Below, piece by piece: positions 41,327-50,176 of a stretch of 64,000 nucleotides of DNA. Positions within the stretch are counted from its first letter, which is position 1; each line of letters begins with the position of its first letter. This DNA comes from CBDDLD01 sp965230605. GTDB taxonomy: Bacteria > Bacteroidota > Bacteroidia > Flavobacteriales > Flavobacteriaceae. Both the position numbers and the translations under genes were made by a program. The notes under the pieces were generated by a model that was not told where the DNA came from, searched no databases, and worked only from the letters and a program-made list of their open reading frames with translations. Location: assembly GCA_965230605.1 (NCBI GenBank), contig CBDDLD010000004.1:2542001-2606000 (forward strand), written 5' to 3'.

Positions 41327-41501
41327 ATGAGAGGATAGTTCTCATTAATTAGGTCCTATATCACGTTAATTATTCAAATCATACGATTTTTCACATATTG
41401 ATGAGAAAAACCCTATTGCTTACAGTATTGCTTAATCTAAACGAAAAATCGTGCATAAGGTCCGAATTACTTTTTTTTAGAAAACAAACGGTTTTTCTCA
41501 T
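41327..41501. repeat. Interleaved inverted repeats upstream of the large unknown gene
   Basis: Three inverted repeats lie here: ATGAGA (41327-41332) with TCTCAT (41340-41345); ACGATTTTTC (41383-41392) with GAAAAATCGT (41443-41452); and ATGAGAAAAACC (41401-41412) with GGTTTTTCTCAT (41490-41501). The last two are perfect and interleaved (A-B-A'-B'), so both cannot form simple nested hairpins at once. All four longer arms share the core CGRTTTTTC or GGTTTTTC. A regulator site cluster or a structured RNA are both possible. Confidence 0.6.
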
Positions 41502-41544
41502 AAAAAATACATTTTAAAAATTTTTTAAATTTCATTAAAAGTTG

Positions 41545-41552
41545 TACATTTA
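41545..41552 (+). promoter_or_regulatory. Candidate -7 box of the large unknown gene
   Basis: TACATTTA matches TAnnTTTG at seven of eight positions and ends 4 bases before the ATG at 41557. If used, the mRNA would be nearly or fully leaderless. Confidence 0.3.
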
Positions 41553-41556
41553 TGAC

Positions 41557-43446
41557 ATGGGGTTTACAAATAAAGATTATCAAAAGTTAATAAACACTGG
41601 TGTTTGCTCTCCACTATTTGGAGATACTTACATCAAACAGGATGCTTCTAATAGCTCCCCAAATTGGGATGAAATACCAACAAAAGCATACACAGCTACA
41701 AGAACTACTATTACAGAGTTTGTTAGGGCTCATTACAGAAACATACCAAAAACGAATGAACTTTATGATCAGATCAAAACTGTTTTTAGATTACAAGCAA
41801 ATACGAGCAACTCTATAGTAGACAAAATTCTCAACGGAGAAAACAGTCATGTAGATAGTTTTGAAACAAGAACCTTTAAAGAATGGTTAAGAAAGGCTGA
41901 ATTAGGAGAGCGAGTTATAACGTCTAGTAATTCTGCCTTAGCTTTTCTGGAGATACTAAGAAAATATATTGAATTAAAGGAAGGCATAACAAGCTCTAGT
42001 GTCACAGTACATCGGAAACTACCTAAATGGATTGAGGGAGGCTGGCTTTGTTATCATATAAAATCACAGGATGTTGAAGCTACCCTCGAAGTCAATCAGG
42101 ATCTTCTTATCATAAAGAACGATAACAAACCCAATGTTACTTATTACAGCACCTATAGAAAATCCAGGTCTTTATGGGAATTATCAACTTCTGACGATAT
42201 TATTTACATCGATAAAAATGAATCAACAGTCGGAATGAACCTCCACATTAAGGATAATAGCAATAAAGTTTTCAATATCATGGTTAAAGGAGATGACCAT
42301 TCAGATATCATTACAGCGACCTATAATATTATTACTGATGCGAGAACTTATAATGGAAATCCATCTTCCGGAATTTTACTGATGTTTAGACTTGACGATT
42401 CAAACTTGCATGATAATTCAGCGTTAGATCGCGATTATATCGATAAATATTGTCGAACTATTGACATAAGAAAACCATATACCCTACCAGATAACATAAA
42501 GGGAATAGATGCTCAAAATTTTCACAAGTGTTTGTTCGAATTATTCATGCTTCAGCCTTCTAAGCTAATTGGAAAAAATTATACAGATTCTGAAGATGCA
42601 CTATGGTCTGCCAATGAAATAAAAAAAGTTTCTGAGAAATTATTAGAACTATCCATCGATACGCTTCACTATCACACTAGAGCTGAAACAGAAGATAAAA
42701 ATATTCATGATGCTTTATTAAAGTTTAGAGAATCGTGGATCACATCAATTTCGAGAATTGTACAAAATGCCATAAGTAGAGATATACTTTCGATTTTTCT
42801 CCACAGCAAAAGCAGTGTTAATATAACGCAATTCTATAAAAATTTAGTTGAAGGCGGTACTAAAGAGCTGCCTAAAGAGTTCTATGTCATTACTTCTCCT
42901 AATTCGTCGTATATGTGGAGCAGTGCTAGTAAAATATTAAATCTTATTAAAAACGAAGTAGAACAGAAAAGAATCTTCATGAATAGAATCTTTGTAGTTT
43001 CTAAACAAGACGTATTTCGATTTGAAGGTAATAATGAGAGTTTGGAGATACTCCTCAAAGATAAAGATGTAAAGCAGTTATACAGTATGCTAAAAAAGTC
43101 TTCTAAGGATATCATAGATGAACATTACCAATCTTATGGAAGTTTAAGTACTAACAAAAAGTTTGACAATAAGATTTTACTGATTTCAGAGTTTCAATAT
43201 ATAGCAGCTATGGAAGATCTATTCAAATCTGTAAAATATTATGGTATAGAAACCTCATCATCTTTGAATTGGGAATTTTTCCATGAAATCAATGACTCAA
43301 ATAAAATGAACATTTACCGTATAGACTGTAAAGTGTTAGATAATGAAAGGCATGGAGGGCTTATGTCTATGACGCGTCAATTATTTGAAAAATATAGCGA
43401 TTACAATGTTTCTGTATTGTATGAAGATGAAAATCAGAAAATCTAA
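41557..43446 (+). CDS. Large unrecognised protein, 629 residues
   Basis: The start chosen is ATG 41557 (MGFTNKDYQKLINTGVCSPL); a TTG 15 bases upstream is possible but overlaps the candidate promoter. There is no signal peptide or membrane segment. The N-terminal part (about 1-140) looks helical, the middle (about 150-290) beta-rich (GGWLCYHIKSQDVEATLEVN, TATYNIITDARTYNGNPSSG), and the C-terminal half mostly helical with charged stretches. I recognise no family. The gene is AT-rich and flanked by tiny genes, which suggests acquired DNA. A sensor, defence or regulatory protein are all guesses. Confidence 0.6.
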   Translation: MGFTNKDYQKLINTGVCSPLFGDTYIKQDASNSSPNWDEIPTKAYTATRTTITEFVRAHYRNIPKTNELYDQIKTVFRLQANTSNSIVDKILNGENSHVDSFETRTFKEWLRKAELGERVITSSNSALAFLEILRKYIELKEGITSSSVTVHRKLPKWIEGGWLCYHIKSQDVEATLEVNQDLLIIKNDNKPNVTYYSTYRKSRSLWELSTSDDIIYIDKNESTVGMNLHIKDNSNKVFNIMVKGDDHSDIITATYNIITDARTYNGNPSSGILLMFRLDDSNLHDNSALDRDYIDKYCRTIDIRKPYTLPDNIKGIDAQNFHKCLFELFMLQPSKLIGKNYTDSEDALWSANEIKKVSEKLLELSIDTLHYHTRAETEDKNIHDALLKFRESWITSISRIVQNAISRDILSIFLHSKSSVNITQFYKNLVEGGTKELPKEFYVITSPNSSYMWSSASKILNLIKNEVEQKRIFMNRIFVVSKQDVFRFEGNNESLEILLKDKDVKQLYSMLKKSSKDIIDEHYQSYGSLSTNKKFDNKILLISEFQYIAAMEDLFKSVKYYGIETSSSLNWEFFHEINDSNKMNIYRIDCKVLDNERHGGLMSMTRQLFEKYSDYNVSVLYEDENQKI

Positions 43447-43456
43447 ATAATTCTTT

Positions 43457-44140
43457 TTAAGGTTTTGAGTTATTGTTCTTAATAGAATTATTCAAGAATT
43501 TCCCAACGATAATCGCGGTAAGTATAACCAGATAAAATTGACCAATAAGCCCAATTAATACGGCGGCCTTTCTCGCCAAAAGCGTGGTAGGCACAATATC
43601 GCCATAGCCTATGGTCATTAAGGTAATATAGCTGTAGTACAATAAACCTTGACTATCTATACTTTCAGACAAGGTTGCTGTTTTAATACCCTCAAAGGAC
43701 CCGGGATTATATATTTCGATACTCAGACAAATAAAAAAACCTATGAGGCCTGCAGTGATAAATCCGCTTACAAGTCCAAATATGACATTCTTACCCACAA
43801 TTCTATCATACCAAACTTGTCTTATAATTTCAAAGGCCAGCAGGACATAAAATAAAAAGAATGAAAACAACTTTATAGCATTAAACATCCCCATACTAAT
43901 AAAATCCTTGGGTGTCATCCACTGCGCTATTATTGCAATAACAGCCACACTAAGTATAAGCCATATCCTTCTTTTGGTATGTAAGAACAGTAATACCCCA
44001 GAAATGATATTCACAATAAATAAAACGGGGGACACCCAAGCATCGAACCAATTTACCGGAAAAATTAAGCTTCCAAATAAAATAGATAGTTGGCTTATAA
44101 GAAGTATTTCGAAACGGTAATGGTAAAGTCGCTCTTTCAT
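43457..44140 (-). CDS. Potassium channel family protein
   Basis: This 227-residue protein has about six hydrophobic segments and the selectivity filter TIGYGD at residues 176-181, within LYYSYITLMTIGYGDIVPTT. The last segment (AVLIGLIGQFYLVILTAIIVGKFL) is the inner pore helix. It has no cytoplasmic RCK domain, so gating is not obvious. It is convergent with the large unknown gene with only 10 bases between the stops. Confidence 0.85.
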   Translation of the reverse strand: MKERLYHYRFEILLISQLSILFGSLIFPVNWFDAWVSPVLFIVNIISGVLLFLHTKRRIWLILSVAVIAIIAQWMTPKDFISMGMFNAIKLFSFFLFYVLLAFEIIRQVWYDRIVGKNVIFGLVSGFITAGLIGFFICLSIEIYNPGSFEGIKTATLSESIDSQGLLYYSYITLMTIGYGDIVPTTLLARKAAVLIGLIGQFYLVILTAIIVGKFLNNSIKNNNSKP

Positions 44141-44182
44141 GACAAAAGATTTCTTATAAATATAGTGGAATTAGTGATACAA

Positions 44183-45538
44183 CTACTTAATAAGCTGCTT
44201 CACCTCATCAAAATCCAGACCCCCATAATTACCCGAGCTCATTAAAAGCAAGGTCTTGTTTTGATAGCTTTGAGAAAAGAGATACTCCTTAAATGCTTCC
44301 GGATTGGTATAAATAATAAGATCATCACGTTGAAACGCTGCTCCTATTTGTGATTCAGTCACCTCTTCTAACTTTTTTATTTCGACAGCATGTGGTGAAT
44401 AAAATACGACTGCCGTATCTGCAGCATCCAATGCACCTTTATATTCTTTTAAAAACTCAGCATTCAAACTACTATAAGTATGCAATTCCAAGCAAGCCAC
44501 AAGTGGACGATCAGGGTACTGTGCTTTCACAGCTTCAGTAGTGGCTTGTACTTTACTCGGTGAATGTGCAAAATCTTTATAGGCCACACTGCTTGAAGAT
44601 TCTGCAATTTTCTCTAAACGCTTACTGGCGCCTTTGAAGGTGGCTATGGCTTCATAGAAATCATCTTCATCAATCCCCATATGCTGGCATATCCATTTAG
44701 CTCCAGCCAAGTTATTTAGATTGTGTGCCCCAAATACTTCAATTGGCATTGGTCCTTCCTCCGTCTCTAAATAAGTGGTTCCATGTTCCACTGAATATTC
44801 CGGTGTGCGATAGGGTAATTTTCGAATCTGGTTTTCTGAAGCTTCCACTAGGCGTTTCAAGGCCTCATCTTCTTCGTTGTAATTGATGCTGCCACCTGTT
44901 ACAATAGAATCTACAAATATCTTGAACTGCTCCTCGTAGTTCTCGTAGGTAGGAAACACATTAATATGATCCCAGGCAATCCCACTTAAAAGGGCAATAT
45001 TAGGTTTGTATAAATGAAATTTTGGTCGTCGGTCTATCGGTGAGCTCAAATACTCATCACCTTCAAGAACGATGAAGTCATTATCTTCTGTCAATTTTAC
45101 CATCACATCAAAACCCTCTAACTGAGCGCCCACCATAAAATCCACATCCTTATCATGATAATGCATCACATGCAAGATCATAGAGGTAATTGTGGTTTTA
45201 CCATGACTACCGCCAATAACGACTCTGGTTTTGTGTTTTGATTGCTCGTATAAGAATTCCGGATAACTATAAATGGTCAAGCCTAGTTCCTGGGCCTTTA
45301 GCAGCTCCGGATTATCGGCTTTAGCGTGCATTCCCAGTACGATCGCATCTAATTCCGGTGTTATTTTTTCAGGAAACCAACCAAATGTTTCAGGTAGTAA
45401 ACCTTTTGCTTCCAAACGCGATTTTGAAGGGTCAAAAATAGTGTCATCGCTTCCAGTGACCTTATAGCCTTTGTTGTGTAATGCTATGGCTAAATTATGC
45501 ATGGCCGCCCCGCCTATGGCTATGAAATGTACATTCAT
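44183..45538 (-). CDS. mpl: Mpl-like Mur ligase (UDP-N-acetylmuramate tripeptide ligase family)
   Basis: This 451-residue protein starts MNVHFIAIGGAAMHNLAIAL. It has the ATP-binding loop GGSHGKTT (109-116) and VLEGDEYLSSPIDRRPKFHL. Later come GAHNLNNLAGAKWICQHMGI and the C-terminal SSGNYGGLDFDEV. This is the pattern of Mpl, which joins recycled L-Ala-D-Glu-meso-DAP to UDP-MurNAc in peptidoglycan recycling. MurC is excluded mainly by the DEYLSSPIDRRPKF block. It stands alone between tolC and the channel gene. Confidence 0.85.
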   Translation of the reverse strand: MNVHFIAIGGAAMHNLAIALHNKGYKVTGSDDTIFDPSKSRLEAKGLLPETFGWFPEKITPELDAIVLGMHAKADNPELLKAQELGLTIYSYPEFLYEQSKHKTRVVIGGSHGKTTITSMILHVMHYHDKDVDFMVGAQLEGFDVMVKLTEDNDFIVLEGDEYLSSPIDRRPKFHLYKPNIALLSGIAWDHINVFPTYENYEEQFKIFVDSIVTGGSINYNEEDEALKRLVEASENQIRKLPYRTPEYSVEHGTTYLETEEGPMPIEVFGAHNLNNLAGAKWICQHMGIDEDDFYEAIATFKGASKRLEKIAESSSSVAYKDFAHSPSKVQATTEAVKAQYPDRPLVACLELHTYSSLNAEFLKEYKGALDAADTAVVFYSPHAVEIKKLEEVTESQIGAAFQRDDLIIYTNPEAFKEYLFSQSYQNKTLLLMSSGNYGGLDFDEVKQLIK

Positions 45539-45567
45539 ATATTTACAATCTATAGTGCTGTAAATAT
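45539..45567 (-). promoter_or_regulatory. 9-base inverted repeat in the mpl promoter region
   Basis: ATATTTACA (45539-45547) is the perfect reverse complement of TGTAAATAT (45559-45567), with 11 bases between. The minus strand also reads TATATTTA here, seven of eight bases of the -7 box. The repeat could be an operator or, less likely for its AT content, a weak terminator for the tolC operon. Confidence 0.35.
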
Positions 45568-45580
45568 AGCAAACCCCCTT

Positions 45581-46999
45581 CTATAAATCAGGATTAATTG
45601 CCAAATTATTAAACAGTTTTGCCTTGGCTGTAAAGTACTTGTTTTGAAGCTCATTGGCCTTTAATTGTGCCTCTATAAGTTTCGACTCTCGACTGTTCAC
45701 TAAAAACAACGAACTTTCACCCAATTGAAACTTGCGCTCCTCTCCGGTTAACATCAATGTATAATCAGACACCATAGTTGCTGTAATGGCATTCTGTCTT
45801 ACAAATGAGTTTAGCTCTTGCTGAATGGCATTGATCTTATTAATGATATTAACGCGTTCTGCCTGCCTTTCAAATTCAACATCTTGAAGCTTTAGCTTAG
45901 CAAGCTTCAGATCGCCACGTTCTTTTCTTAAGAATAACGGGAAATTGATATTTAAACCGGCTTTGTATTCAGCGGTATTGAATGAATTCGCTACATCCGG
46001 AGTTTCACTTAAAAAATTATACTCTAAATCGACACGAGGTAAAAGGCGATTGGCCTTAAGGCGCTTGTCCACTTCTAACCCTTGTAATTTATAATCTAGA
46101 GATAAGAGCTTCGGATGGCCTTCGATCTGAGCATCATCAACCACCACCAATTGATCGATATTAAAGGTCGCGTCTATGACCACCTCTGAATTGACGTCAG
46201 GTATCACGATATCCTGAAGTTCTACCGGAACCGTATTCTCCAACCACAAGAATGTGGATAACTGCAATTTGGCTTTCATCAGCTTCACCTTACTCTGCTC
46301 TAAGCCCAGTTTACGATTGTTCACTGCAATTCTGGCTTCCACAGAATCTATGGCTGCGCGCTCCCCGACCTCAACACTACGCTTTACACCATCGAAACGC
46401 AATTCAGCATTTTGCAGAAAATTTTCAAAGACCTGCACTTCATTATAGGCTTGTAACCATTTGAAATAGGTCTTAGAGGCTTCAAACAGTATTTGGTTGA
46501 CCATAATGTCTCGATCAGCTTTCGTTTGCTCTCTGTAAAGTTTGGCTTGTTTTAAGGAAGCCATACGGTCATTGATAACAAGTCCTCGTGCTAATGAGAA
46601 GGATACACCGGCACTGTAGAGCCCATCTATAGGGACATCGGCTTCAGGGTTTAAAAACTGTCCTGTATTCTCTTCAAAATCGCCCTTAAATTCAATACCA
46701 TACCATGTTGGAATTTTGAATGTGGCATTCAGCTTATCAAAATACTCCGTATTCTTAAATTTCTTTCGGTCGTAATCCACTTCAATCTTAGGATCGAATG
46801 CCCCTCTAGACTTCATTAGTTTGGCCTGACCTTCATCAATGATCAACTCAGCTTGCTTCACAATAGGGTGAAACTTCTTTACATAACCCAAATACTCATC
46901 AAACCGTAAGATGGCCGTATCGGTTAATGTTTCCTGACCATAAGATAATCCCATCATTAAGATGGTGCCTATTAGATAAATCAAATGCCTCATGATCAT
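45581..46999 (-). CDS. TolC family outer membrane efflux protein
   Basis: This 472-residue protein has a signal peptide (MIMRHLIYLIGTILMMGLSYG). It consists of long amphipathic helices in two repeats, with the typical segments LKQAKLYREQTKADRDIMVN, VGERAAIDSVEARIAVNNRK and FQLGESSLFLVNSRESKLIE. It forms the outer membrane channel of the exporter. The start at 46999 overlaps the HlyD stop as ATGA; an ATG at 46993 is equally possible. It is the last gene of a three-gene operon. Confidence 0.9.
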   Translation of the reverse strand: MIMRHLIYLIGTILMMGLSYGQETLTDTAILRFDEYLGYVKKFHPIVKQAELIIDEGQAKLMKSRGAFDPKIEVDYDRKKFKNTEYFDKLNATFKIPTWYGIEFKGDFEENTGQFLNPEADVPIDGLYSAGVSFSLARGLVINDRMASLKQAKLYREQTKADRDIMVNQILFEASKTYFKWLQAYNEVQVFENFLQNAELRFDGVKRSVEVGERAAIDSVEARIAVNNRKLGLEQSKVKLMKAKLQLSTFLWLENTVPVELQDIVIPDVNSEVVIDATFNIDQLVVVDDAQIEGHPKLLSLDYKLQGLEVDKRLKANRLLPRVDLEYNFLSETPDVANSFNTAEYKAGLNINFPLFLRKERGDLKLAKLKLQDVEFERQAERVNIINKINAIQQELNSFVRQNAITATMVSDYTLMLTGEERKFQLGESSLFLVNSRESKLIEAQLKANELQNKYFTAKAKLFNNLAINPDL

Positions 47000-48345
47000 T
47001 TCTTTTTAACAGGAGTTTCTGATTCGGGTTGGTAATAATTGGGTGGAAACCCGTTGAGCTTTCGCCATAATTCGAACCAAATAGGCACGTCCTCCAGTAA
47101 GGCCATAGTAAACGCTCCTGAACCAACGCGAACATCTTTTGGCCACTCATGATCTTCCGGGTCCGGAGCCAGCAAGACTCTAAACTTCCCATTTTCGCTA
47201 ATGAAGTTTTCTATGGCTACCACCTTTGCCCCATAGGTTCCATAAGATATGTTGGGCCAGCCGCTAAATACGATTGCCGGCCAACCGTCAAACTGTACGC
47301 GCACCTTTTCTCCGATATGAAGCAGTGGCAAATCGATTGGATTCACATAGGTTTCTACAGCCATATCATAGTTTGAAGGCATAATTCCTACCAGACGCTC
47401 TCCCTCTTTAAAGGTCTCTCCCAAACCGGCACGTATGGCCTTATTGATAAACCCATCTTGAGGTGCCGTGATATATAGCAAACTATTTCTACGCTCGTAA
47501 TTAGAATATTGATTCTCTAATTTGGTCACTTGAGCTTCCGTGTCGAACTGACTCGATTGCGCCGTAAACTTATCACTCTCAGCTTTTGAGATCTTATCGG
47601 TATAGGATGCCTGAATTCTCGAAATTTCCACACGCGCATTGATCACCTCATTTCTACTCGCCAAAAGCTTATTGTTTTGAGAGATCAGCTTTGCCTCTGT
47701 CTCTCTGAGCTTCACACGCTTGTCTTCAACATCGCGTGTGGCCTTAAACCCTTCTTGGCGTAAGGTTTCTGTACGATCATATTGGCGCTGTGCAATACTT
47801 TTATTGGTCTTAGCGGCTTCTAGGTCTATACTGTCACTCTTAACTTTCAGCTTGGCTTGAAGCAGTTTGTTATTGGCCTGCTCCAGTTTAAGTTTTCGTT
47901 CACTGTATAAGGCATTGACTTGTCTATCTAAAGCTTTTACTTTCTCCTCATAAGAGGCCACAGAAAGTGTCTTAGCCTCAATTTGCTGACCTGTACGCTC
48001 CACAAGGTTTGGATCGAAATAATCACTCTTAATCTCTGATATCTTAATGATGGTATCCCCTTGCTTCACAAAATCACCTTCTCGTACATACCAAGCTTCT
48101 ATTCGTCCCGGAATAGGAGATTGAATGGTCTGTGGTCTTTGATCCGGTGTAAGTGTGGTCACAAGACCACGCCCAGTAATGTTCTGTGTCCATGGTAAGA
48201 ACAAGATCACAATACCTATCAGAGTAAATACTAATAAAAAACGATTAAAGTACTTATAGTACCTGGCATGAAAGACTTGCTTACCCGACCTAAATTTAGA
48301 GAGGTCAACCGTTTTATTTAATTGGTTATTAGATATATTTAGCAT
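46996..48345 (-). CDS. HlyD family membrane fusion protein
   Basis: This 449-residue protein has one membrane segment at about 34-52 (FLLVFTLIGIVILFLPWTQ) and a lipoyl-like half (IQSPIPGRIEAWYVREGDFV). A long coiled coil (about 110-270) follows, then the second half with ITAPQDGFINKAIRAGLGETF. It connects the inner membrane ABC protein to the TolC-like channel. It lies 12 bases after the ABC gene and overlaps tolC by 4 bases. Confidence 0.9.
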   Translation of the reverse strand: MLNISNNQLNKTVDLSKFRSGKQVFHARYYKYFNRFLLVFTLIGIVILFLPWTQNITGRGLVTTLTPDQRPQTIQSPIPGRIEAWYVREGDFVKQGDTIIKISEIKSDYFDPNLVERTGQQIEAKTLSVASYEEKVKALDRQVNALYSERKLKLEQANNKLLQAKLKVKSDSIDLEAAKTNKSIAQRQYDRTETLRQEGFKATRDVEDKRVKLRETEAKLISQNNKLLASRNEVINARVEISRIQASYTDKISKAESDKFTAQSSQFDTEAQVTKLENQYSNYERRNSLLYITAPQDGFINKAIRAGLGETFKEGERLVGIMPSNYDMAVETYVNPIDLPLLHIGEKVRVQFDGWPAIVFSGWPNISYGTYGAKVVAIENFISENGKFRVLLAPDPEDHEWPKDVRVGSGAFTMALLEDVPIWFELWRKLNGFPPNYYQPESETPVKKK

Positions 48346-48357
48346 GACTATTCCGTT

Positions 48358-50016
48358 TTAAATGATTTGGCCTTTTTTAAGGGTGATGACTTGAGTGCAC
48401 TGCTTCGCCCAATTATCATTAATACTTACAACAATGAGCGCCCAAGGATTTTTTGAATCTGTTAGAAAATCGATAATAGCATTAGCTTCATCATTCTCAA
48501 AATGCTCTAGAGGATCTTCCAAAATCAGAAGTTTAGGTTGAACAACAACGGCTCTTGCCAGTACAATCTTCTTGGCTACCGTAAAGGATATTTGTTTGCC
48601 TTCTGGGTATAGCACCGTATTTAGACCTTGGTCACTTTCCTTTATGAATTGTGACAGTCCAACATTCTTAATCACCCACATTAGCTGCTCATCCGAGATG
48701 CTATCATCTCCAAAAGTGATATTCTCTCTTATAGTGCCCTCAAATGGGGTTTCATCAGCAAGAGATAATCCCAGTTTAGACCTGTAATAATTTAAGTTGA
48801 TGGTCTGTAGAGAATGCTCATTAACATATATCTTTCCCTTGGTAGGTTTTATGATCCCGGAGATTAAGCGTAGCAGACTTGATTTCCCTGAACCGCTTTC
48901 ACCTCTGACCAATATTCTACTCTTTGTATTGATCTTTAATGAAAGATCTTTAAGTATACTTTCATCTTTTTCCGGTACTCTATACTCCACTTGGTCCAGC
49001 TCAAGGTCAAAATGGCCATTGAATATTGGCATTTCACCTTCTTGAGGCTCCAGACCTTTATCAACGACCTGTCCCATTTTTTCAAGTGAGGTCAATACAT
49101 CATAAAATGACTCTAGGCCTAAGATCAATTTCTCTACGGAATTTATAACTAGAAGAATGATGATCTCAGCAGCAACAAATTGTCCTATATTCATCTCCTG
49201 ATTTAAAACCAAAAGCCCACCAATGATCAATAGTCCTGCCGTAACAATCACTTTAAAACCAACCATTTGAATAAATTGAATGACTAGTACTTTGAAGTGA
49301 CTTTCTCTAGCTTTTAAATAATCTGAAACCAGATTGTCATTTTTCTGAACCGCTAGATTTGTTTTCCCGGATAACTTAAAACTCACAATGGTTCTGGCCA
49401 CTTCTTGTATCCAGTGCGCCACACGATATTTATGTTTTGACTCCAACAAACTGGTTTCCATACCACGCTCTGCCGTATACTTAAACACTACATATATCAG
49501 TATGAGTAATAAGAATCCGAAAGCAATAAAGAATGGGTGGTAGAAGGATAATAATATCAATGCAAAAATGATTTGAAGCATCGCCCCAGGTATATCTACC
49601 AATATTTTTGCTAATCCTTTCTGAATATTTAGCGTATCGAAAAAGCGATTGGCCAGCTCCGGCGGATAACTGTTTCTAAGCTCTTGCATACTAATTTTCG
49701 GAAATCGGTAAGTAAACTCGAACGAAGCTCTGGTAAAAATGCGCTGCTGAATGGTTTCTATAATTCGCATTTGCATCAGCTGTAGTGCTCCCACAAACGC
49801 CACGCCTAGAGTCACTAGAATAACAAGTACGATCCATGATGTACTCACTTGTGCGCCTTGAATCAAATTGATGATTACCTGTATACCAAGCGGTAATGTT
49901 AATCCCACCAATCCTGAAAACACAGCATAATATATGACCTGAAAAAGATCTCGCCGTTCCAACTTAAGTAAGCCTACTAATCGCTGCCATGGCGACATAA
50001 TTTTGGTTGAGTTCAT
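48358..50016 (-). CDS. Type I secretion-like ABC protein with degenerate ATPase motifs
   Basis: This 552-residue protein has five or six membrane helices (about 25-300) and a C-terminal nucleotide-binding domain. Walker A (RGESGSGKSS, 372-380) is intact. The Q-loop reads GLSLADETPF with no Gln. The signature LSGGQ is replaced by GKQISFTVAKK. Walker B reads LLILEDPLEHF, with Asp and Glu exchanged. The H-loop reads VVSINDNW with no His. There is no C39 peptidase domain. It may have little or no ATPase activity or pair with another half-transporter. It is the first gene of the HlyD-TolC operon. Confidence 0.85.
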   Translation of the reverse strand: MNSTKIMSPWQRLVGLLKLERRDLFQVIYYAVFSGLVGLTLPLGIQVIINLIQGAQVSTSWIVLVILVTLGVAFVGALQLMQMRIIETIQQRIFTRASFEFTYRFPKISMQELRNSYPPELANRFFDTLNIQKGLAKILVDIPGAMLQIIFALILLSFYHPFFIAFGFLLLILIYVVFKYTAERGMETSLLESKHKYRVAHWIQEVARTIVSFKLSGKTNLAVQKNDNLVSDYLKARESHFKVLVIQFIQMVGFKVIVTAGLLIIGGLLVLNQEMNIGQFVAAEIIILLVINSVEKLILGLESFYDVLTSLEKMGQVVDKGLEPQEGEMPIFNGHFDLELDQVEYRVPEKDESILKDLSLKINTKSRILVRGESGSGKSSLLRLISGIIKPTKGKIYVNEHSLQTINLNYYRSKLGLSLADETPFEGTIRENITFGDDSISDEQLMWVIKNVGLSQFIKESDQGLNTVLYPEGKQISFTVAKKIVLARAVVVQPKLLILEDPLEHFENDEANAIIDFLTDSKNPWALIVVSINDNWAKQCTQVITLKKGQII

Positions 50017-50072
50017 GTTACTAATTTTAAAACAAATAACAGCAAAATACTCTTATTTGATACTTTAGAGCG

Positions 50073-50080
50073 CAAAGATA
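50073..50080 (-). promoter_or_regulatory. -7 box for the ABC-HlyD-TolC operon
   Basis: The minus strand reads TATCTTTG at 50080-50073, a full TAnnTTTG match. The predicted start near 50067 gives a 50-base leader. No TTG element is clear upstream. Confidence 0.45.
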
Positions 50081-50176
50081 ATAGTAATACTATTAAATTA
50101 AAATTATTAACATAAGTTTAGCAGGATGGAAACGTTAAGGTTTCATCCCGTAGATTTAATATTAAATAATTGTGAA

